From Tepidibacillus decaturensis (lineage in GTDB: Bacteria > Bacillota > Bacilli > Tepidibacillales > Tepidibacillaceae), in the NCBI RefSeq assembly GCF_001561915.1, contig NZ_LSKU01000001.1:605849-638180 (forward strand): DNA of 32,332 nt, given 5' to 3'. Positions 27,153 to 32,332 of the stretch are shown piece after piece; position 1 is the stretch's first letter, and the number at the start of each line of letters is the position of its first letter. A program made the translations under genes and the position numbers. Under the pieces are notes generated by a model. It ran no database searches. It was not told the DNA's origin and saw only the letters and a program-made list of their open reading frames with translations.

Positions 27153-28385
27153 ATGGTTCGTTGGAGTAAACTAGTCGGACTTATTATCATCATTGCAGCA
27201 CTTTCCCTAACAATGATCTTCACTACTGGGAACGTATTAAAAAACATTACCTTAGGCTTAGACCTTCAAGGTGGATTTGAAGTATTATATCAAGCAAAGG
27301 CTTTAGATGGACAAGAAGTGACTAATAAAGCTTTAAAAGATACGGTTTCTGCCATTGAACGAAGAATCAATGTGCTTGGTGTAACTGAACCTGAGATTGA
27401 TATTGAGGGTAATGATCGAATTCGTGTTAAATTAGCAGGGGTCACTGACCAAGATAAAGCCCGTAATTTATTAGGTAAACCTGCTAAATTAACCTTTAGA
27501 AATGAAAATAATGAAATATTGATGGATGGGAATGATTTAGTTCCAGGTGGTTCAAAAGTGGATGTCAACAAATATGGACAAGCCATTGTAGAATTAAAAT
27601 TAAAAGATGCAGATAAGTTTGCAAAAATTACATCTGAATATATTGGCAAACCGATTGGTATTTTCCTTGATGAGGATATGATCACCAATCCGACCGTTCA
27701 ATCTGTGATTTCAAATGGAATAGCAACCATTACCGGACAAAGAACAGTAGAAGAAGCACAGCAGTTGGCTGATTTATTAAATGCCGGAGCTCTTCCTTTA
27801 GAGTTGAAAGAGATTCAATCTCAAAGTGTGGGTGCAAGTTTAGGAATGAAAGCTTTACAATTAGCTGTAAAGGCCGGGATCATTGGTTCTATTCTGGTAT
27901 TGCTCTTTATGATTTTCTATTACCGAATTCCTGGTATTATCGCTAGTTTTTCCTTGATTGTATACGTCTATCTGATCCTAGTATTGTTCTGGCAAATGCA
28001 TGTTACGTTAACACTGCCAGGTATTGCTGCCTTGGTTCTAGGTGTCGGTATGGCGGTTGATGCCAATATCATTACATATGAACGGATCAAAGAAGAATTA
28101 AGAAGTGGAAAAAGCTTATTGTCTGCACTTCGTGCCGGTTCACATCGTTCTTTTGCTACGATTTTAGATGCGAATATCACAACAATTATTGCGGCTATTG
28201 TTTTATTTTATTTTGGAAGTGGACCAATTCAAGGTTTTGCAGTGACATTGATTGTAAGTATCCTTGTTAGTATGTTGACTGCTGTGTATGGATCAAGATT
28301 ATTGCTTAATCTCTTCGTAAGATCCAACCTTGTCAATAAAACCTGGTTTTATGGTGTAAAGGAGGAAGAGATAAGTGAACTTTAA
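27153..28385 (+). CDS. secD: Protein translocase subunit SecD
   Basis: SecD with SecF uses the proton gradient to pull secreted proteins across the membrane. From the ATG at 27153 (AAGGAGG upstream) the protein has 410 residues; longer in-frame starts lie across the promoter and are unlikely. It has an N-terminal membrane segment, the D1 motif NITLGLDLQGGFEVLYQ, the extracytoplasmic domain with AIERRINVLGVTEPEI, and a C-terminal membrane domain with LVLGVGMAVDANIITYERIKEE. It overlaps secF by 11 bases. Confidence 0.95.
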   Translation: MVRWSKLVGLIIIIAALSLTMIFTTGNVLKNITLGLDLQGGFEVLYQAKALDGQEVTNKALKDTVSAIERRINVLGVTEPEIDIEGNDRIRVKLAGVTDQDKARNLLGKPAKLTFRNENNEILMDGNDLVPGGSKVDVNKYGQAIVELKLKDADKFAKITSEYIGKPIGIFLDEDMITNPTVQSVISNGIATITGQRTVEEAQQLADLLNAGALPLELKEIQSQSVGASLGMKALQLAVKAGIIGSILVLLFMIFYYRIPGIIASFSLIVYVYLILVLFWQMHVTLTLPGIAALVLGVGMAVDANIITYERIKEELRSGKSLLSALRAGSHRSFATILDANITTIIAAIVLFYFGSGPIQGFAVTLIVSILVSMLTAVYGSRLLLNLFVRSNLVNKTWFYGVKEEEISEL

Positions 28386-29319
28386 TATTGATTTCGTTGG
28401 GAATAGGAAGAAGTTTTTTATTATCTCTGCATCTATATTGATCCTAGGTCTTTTATCCTTAGTTGTTTTTGGATTAAATTTAGGCATTGATTTTAAGAGT
28501 GGATCCCGTTTAGATGTGAATATTGGTAAGACTTTTGTTGAAAAAGATGTAAGAAATCTTTTTAAAGAAGCGGAATATAAAGCAAAACAACAAGGAATCA
28601 AAGACATCAATTTGACTCCTAGTGTAATCAGAACTGCAGGAGATCAAAATGAAATGGCGATAGCTCGTTTTGACCAAACAATCGATTCTAAAGCATTACC
28701 TGTGATAAAAGAGGTATTTCGTTCAAAATACGGTTCACAGGTGGATATTCAAGAAAGTACCGTAAATCCAACTGTGGGTCGTGAACTAGCGAAAAAAGCG
28801 ATGTATTCTGTTCTGTTAGCTTCAATCGGAATTATTCTATATGTTTCAATTCGTTTTGAATATCGTTTTGCGATTGCTGCCATTATCGCTTTATTACATG
28901 ATGCTTTCTTTACGATTTTAATGTTCTCCATTTTAAGAATTGAAGTTGATTTAACCTTTATTGCTGCGATCTTAACTATTGTAGGCTATTCGATCAACGA
29001 TACCATTGTTATTTTTGACCGAATCAGAGAGAACTTGAAAAATGCTAAGATTAAGAGATTTGAGGATATCGCTGATGTTGTAAATACAGCGATCAATCAA
29101 ACATTGACTCGTTCAATCAATACAGTACTTACTGTTTTCATTACAGCTTTAGCATTATATATCTTTGGTGGTACTGGCATTAAAAACTTCTCATTTGCCT
29201 TACTCATGGGCTTATTAAGTGGTACGTATTCTTCGATCTTTATTGCGTCCCAAATTTGGGTAGTGTGGAAAGCAAGAGATTTAAATAAGAAACGATTAGT
29301 TCCTCAAACTGAAGCATAA
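28375..29319 (+). CDS. secF: Protein translocase subunit SecF
   Basis: SecF is the partner of SecD. The 314-residue protein has the family motifs GLNLGIDFKSGSRLDV near residue 35, a periplasmic-side domain and the membrane motifs IVGYSINDTIVIFDRIRENL and LTRSINTVLTVFITALALY. The GTG start lies inside the end of secD, so translation is coupled. The genes are separate rather than fused as in B. subtilis SecDF. A strong terminator follows. Confidence 0.95.
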   Translation: MNFNIDFVGNRKKFFIISASILILGLLSLVVFGLNLGIDFKSGSRLDVNIGKTFVEKDVRNLFKEAEYKAKQQGIKDINLTPSVIRTAGDQNEMAIARFDQTIDSKALPVIKEVFRSKYGSQVDIQESTVNPTVGRELAKKAMYSVLLASIGIILYVSIRFEYRFAIAAIIALLHDAFFTILMFSILRIEVDLTFIAAILTIVGYSINDTIVIFDRIRENLKNAKIKRFEDIADVVNTAINQTLTRSINTVLTVFITALALYIFGGTGIKNFSFALLMGLLSGTYSSIFIASQIWVVWKARDLNKKRLVPQTEA

Positions 29320-29324
29320 GAGTT

Positions 29325-29349
29325 ACCGCGGTAAAAGCCGCGGTTTTTT
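29325..29349 (+). terminator. Intrinsic terminator after secF
   Basis: ACCGCGG (29325-29331) pairs with CCGCGGT (29338-29344) around a 6-nt loop and is followed by a run of T to 29349. This GC-rich stem stands out in the A/T-rich region. Confidence 0.92.
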
Positions 29350-29365
29350 CTTATACAATATTTCA

Positions 29366-29394
29366 TTGCCCCACCATTATTTTTCAATTATAAT
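29366..29394 (+). promoter_or_regulatory. Promoter of recJ
   Basis: TTGCCC (29366-29371), a 17-bp spacer and TATAAT (29389-29394) lie 28 bp before the recJ start codon. Confidence 0.6.
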
Positions 29395-29421
29395 GAAATT
29401 CGTCTTAGAAGGGGTGGAAAT

Positions 29422-31746
29422 ATGCTTAAACCTAAAAAGCGTTGGCAAATTCAATATGCAGATACAGAAGTTGTAAAAAGCATCGCGATGACTTGTGGTA
29501 TAAACGAAAAAGTCGCCCAGTTATTAGCGATTAGAGGTATCGACGAAAAACATGCCATGCAATTTCTACAGCCGGATTTAGCAGGACTGTATGATCCCTA
29601 TTTACTTGATGGAATGAAAAAAGCGGTCGATCGTATTCACTCAGCCATTTTAAAGAATGAAAAAATTTTGATTTATGGTGACTATGATGCAGATGGGGTC
29701 ACAAGTACAAGCTTGCTTTATAAGACCTTAAAAACCTTAAAAGCAAATTTTGCATATTATATTCCAAATCGATTTACAGAGGGCTATGGTTTAAATAAAG
29801 AGGCGTTAAGTCAAGCAGAAAAACAGGGTTTTGCGGTTGTGATTACAGTAGATACGGGAATAAGTGCGATAGAAGAAGCGGCATTTGCCAAAGAAAAAGG
29901 GATTGCTTTGATTATCACTGACCATCATGAGCCTCCACCGGTATTACCTGATGCATATGCTGTGATTAACCCTAAAAAGCCAAATGATACATACCCTTTT
30001 AAATATTTATCAGGTGTAGGAGTTGCGTTTAAATTAGCACATGCTTTGTTGGGGCGTGTTCCAACAGAATTGATTGATATCGCTGCTATTGGAACCATTG
30101 CTGATCTCGTTCCTCTTTATGATGAAAATCGAATTATAGCAAGTCTTGGTTTAAAGCAGATGCGAGAAACAATGCATTTTGGCCTTAAAGCGATGTTGGA
30201 AGAAACCGGATTAGCAGGAAAAGAAATCACTGCTGGTCATGTTGGCTTCGTCATTGCTCCAAGAATCAATGCTAGTGGACGTTTAGATACGGCAGGACAT
30301 GCAGTACGGCTTTTTATTTCCGAAAAAGCGGAAGAGGCAACAGAATTGGCTCAATTATTAAATGAAATCAACCAAGAACGGCAGGGAATTGTAGAGCAAA
30401 TTACGGAAGATGCCTTTCAATTGATTAAACAATCTCAATTAGATCAATATCAAGTGATCGTGGTGGCCAATGAAGGTTGGAACGTGGGCGTGATTGGGAT
30501 AGTGGCTTCAAGAATTTTAGAAAAATATTACCGGCCTACGATTGTTTTAAGTATTGACCCTGAAACCAAGATGGCTAAGGGGTCAGCACGAAGTATTGAA
30601 GGTTATAATATTTACCAAGCCCTAACGACTGTGAAGGATATATTACCTCATTTTGGGGGACACCCAGCAGCGGCAGGGTTATCTATCCATGAGAAAGATA
30701 TAGCACAATTAAGAACTAGATTACATCAATTAGCAAACGAATGGTTAACAGAGGAGGATTTCATCCCAATTGAAAAAGTGGATGTGATCTGTAAAATAGA
30801 GGATATTGATCTGCAATTGGTACAACAATTAGAACGATTAGCTCCATACGGAATTGGTAATCCTACTCCAAAAATCGTCATTGATCAAAGTGAAGTAACT
30901 GAGATTACAGTTGTTGGGAAAGAAAAACAACATCTAAAACTGAAGGTTAAGAGCGATGGGAAGACTATAGATGCTTTAGCATTTCACATGGGAGATTTGA
31001 AAAAAGAGATTGCCCATTTTTCAAAAATCCAGCTTCTTGGCGAATTATCGATCAACGAATGGAATCAAGAGCAAAAACCACAAATCATTGTAAGAGATGT
31101 AAATATTCCTCATTTACAAGTATTTGATTGGCGAAATTCTTCATCCCTATCCGATAGACTCTTAGAACTTTCCATCGATAACAATAAAATAATCTTACTT
31201 TATGATGAAGATTTAGGAAATGATCTTATTTCTATTAAAGATATGAACAAAATTTCATACCAAAATTGGGATCAAGTAGCTGATTCAAAGACTACTGCAC
31301 TGGTGCTCGTTCACATGCCACCTTCTCTTTCTGTAATGAGAGAGATATTGAAAAAATATGCTAAGATTGAAAGAATTTATTGCATTTATGGACATAATGA
31401 TAATAAATTGTTTTCTAAGGCTTTAGACCGAAATCTTTTTAAACAAATCTTTGCAACCTTAAAGCAAAATGAGTTATTAAAAAATCGATTCAAAGCCGAA
31501 CATTATTTTAACAATTTAGGAATTAGTTCAGAAATATTTCAATTTGTTCTTGATGTTTTTAGCGAATTAGGTTTTATAATAGTAAAGGGTGAACAGATTC
31601 ATTTCAATCCAAATCCGGAAAGAAAAGAATTAACTCAGTCTGACTTATATCGAAGTTATCTAGAGTTTGAAGAAGTAAAGCAATTATTCTTATATTCTAC
31701 ATCCGAACAGCTTGGAAAATGGTTTGTTAATCTAGAGGATCAATAG
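29422..31746 (+). CDS. recJ: Single-stranded-DNA 5'-3' exonuclease RecJ
   Basis: RecJ degrades single-stranded DNA in recombination and repair. The 774-residue protein has the DHH phosphoesterase motifs GDYDADG (D87, D89, D91) and TDHHEPPP (D167, H168, H169), the motif ITVDTGISA, a DHHA1 domain with GGHPAAAG, an OB-fold-like region and a long C-terminal extension as in Bacillales RecJ (yrvE). Metal-binding residues are present and the frame is intact. The ATG has GGGGTGG upstream. Confidence 0.96.
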   Translation: MLKPKKRWQIQYADTEVVKSIAMTCGINEKVAQLLAIRGIDEKHAMQFLQPDLAGLYDPYLLDGMKKAVDRIHSAILKNEKILIYGDYDADGVTSTSLLYKTLKTLKANFAYYIPNRFTEGYGLNKEALSQAEKQGFAVVITVDTGISAIEEAAFAKEKGIALIITDHHEPPPVLPDAYAVINPKKPNDTYPFKYLSGVGVAFKLAHALLGRVPTELIDIAAIGTIADLVPLYDENRIIASLGLKQMRETMHFGLKAMLEETGLAGKEITAGHVGFVIAPRINASGRLDTAGHAVRLFISEKAEEATELAQLLNEINQERQGIVEQITEDAFQLIKQSQLDQYQVIVVANEGWNVGVIGIVASRILEKYYRPTIVLSIDPETKMAKGSARSIEGYNIYQALTTVKDILPHFGGHPAAAGLSIHEKDIAQLRTRLHQLANEWLTEEDFIPIEKVDVICKIEDIDLQLVQQLERLAPYGIGNPTPKIVIDQSEVTEITVVGKEKQHLKLKVKSDGKTIDALAFHMGDLKKEIAHFSKIQLLGELSINEWNQEQKPQIIVRDVNIPHLQVFDWRNSSSLSDRLLELSIDNNKIILLYDEDLGNDLISIKDMNKISYQNWDQVADSKTTALVLVHMPPSLSVMREILKKYAKIERIYCIYGHNDNKLFSKALDRNLFKQIFATLKQNELLKNRFKAEHYFNNLGISSEIFQFVLDVFSELGFIIVKGEQIHFNPNPERKELTQSDLYRSYLEFEEVKQLFLYSTSEQLGKWFVNLEDQ

Positions 31747-31768
31747 AAAATATTTAGGAGGAGTCATC

Positions 31769-32281
31769 GTGAATTTTAAAAAGTTAATTAGGGTTATTCC
31801 AGATTTTCCACAGGAAGGAATTAGCTTCAAAGATATAACAACCCTATTAAAAGATGGGGAAGCCTATCAAGCGGCCATTGATCAATTAGCTGAATTTGCA
31901 AGAAAAAGGGAAATTGATTTAATCGCGGGTCCAGAAGCAAGAGGATTTGTGGTAGGAACCCCATTAGCCTATGCTTTAGGTGTTGGTTTTGTACCTATTC
32001 GTAAATCTGGTAAATTACCTGCTGAAACCATTCAGGCTACCTATGATTTAGAATATGGGAAGGATGCACTAGCTGTTCACAAGGATGCGATTCAACCTGG
32101 ACAAAAAGTATTGATTGCAGACGATTTATTAGCAACTGGAGGTACTATTGCAACTACCATTAAATTAATCGAACAATTAGGCGGAGAAGTCGTTGGAGCA
32201 GCCTTTTTTATTGAATTAAGTTATTTAAATGGAAGGGAAAAACTACCGGGTGTTGACGTTTTCTCCTTAGTCACGTATTAA
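31769..32281 (+). CDS. apt: Adenine phosphoribosyltransferase
   Basis: Apt converts adenine and PRPP to AMP for purine salvage. The 170-residue protein has the PRPP-binding motif [13 protein letters not shown] (residues 114-126), [17 protein letters not shown] at the start and [10 protein letters not shown]. It follows recJ by 22 bases with AGGAGG as ribosome binding site, so both are likely cotranscribed, as in B. subtilis. A terminator after it suggests that any following gene is transcribed separately. Confidence 0.97.
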   Translation: MNFKKLIRVIPDFPQEGISFKDITTLLKDGEAYQAAIDQLAEFARKREIDLIAGPEARGFVVGTPLAYALGVGFVPIRKSGKLPAETIQATYDLEYGKDALAVHKDAIQPGQKVLIADDLLATGGTIATTIKLIEQLGGEVVGAAFFIELSYLNGREKLPGVDVFSLVTY

Positions 32282-32303
32282 TAGTATAATAAGGATAGGA
32301 AAG

Positions 32304-32328
32304 CCCAACAAAGAATTGTTGGGTTTTT
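32304..32328 (+). terminator. Intrinsic terminator after apt
   Basis: CCCAACAA (32304-32311) pairs with TTGTTGGG (32316-32323) around a 4-nt loop and is followed by TTTTT. Confidence 0.92.
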
Positions 32329-32332
32329 CTTG

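Overview
The window looks like a low-GC, spore-forming Firmicute of the Bacillales. It carries a SpoIID/LytB-domain protein, a SpoVB-type flippase, a ComN-like regulator and the gene order queA-tgt-yajC-yrzE-like-yrbG-like-spoVB-comN-secD-secF-recJ-apt, which matches the Bacillus subtilis neighbourhood from memory. SecD and SecF are separate genes here rather than one fused SecDF, which suggests a lineage away from B. subtilis itself. Species cannot be named from the sequence alone.

Layout. (1) Bases 1-1441: the 3' part of an ISLre2-family insertion sequence, entering from the left edge, with its transposase cut short by an in-frame TAG. (2) 1729-10147: a one-strand type I-B CRISPR-Cas operon in the order cas6, cas8b, cas7, cas5, cas3, cas4, cas1, cas2. 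cas8b is broken by three frame changes and cas4 by one. (3) 10148-13049: leader, promoter and a CRISPR array of 41 identical 30-nt repeats, 41 spacers of 35-38 nt and a decayed terminal repeat. (4) 13316-14785: a SpoIID/LytB-domain gene. (5) 14870-18505, minus strand: a fructose PTS operon (fruR, fruK, IIBC, IIA) with two candidate promoters, a CcpA-type cre and a 13-bp direct-repeat operator. (6) 18792-21324: queA, tgt (frameshifted) and yajC. (7) 21414-26706: membrane proteins, namely a PAP2-family enzyme, a YrzE-like protein, a frameshifted CorA transporter, a DUF421 protein, a SpoVB-like flippase and a small multidrug-export-family protein. (8) 26782-32332: comN-like, secD, secF, recJ and apt, each unit with a visible promoter or terminator.

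How the parts work together. In the CRISPR locus Cas1, Cas2 and Cas4 acquire spacers, Cas6 processes the array transcript, Cas8b, Cas7 and Cas5 form the surveillance complex, and Cas3 degrades the target. The array reads on the plus strand from a promoter ending just before the first repeat. The fru operon imports fructose as fructose-1-phosphate and converts it to fructose-1,6-bisphosphate. QueA and Tgt make queuosine in tRNA, and YajC, SecD and SecF assist protein export.

I found no clearly new system. The most notable points are six frame breaks, all explicable at A or T homopolymers and spread over cas8b, cas4, tgt and corA (more likely base-call errors than biology, but they cluster in cas8b); an inverted repeat laid over the array promoter; terminator-like hairpins inside two spacers; and a near-duplicate 20-bp sequence on both sides of the CRISPR island. 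No tRNA or rRNA gene was seen.
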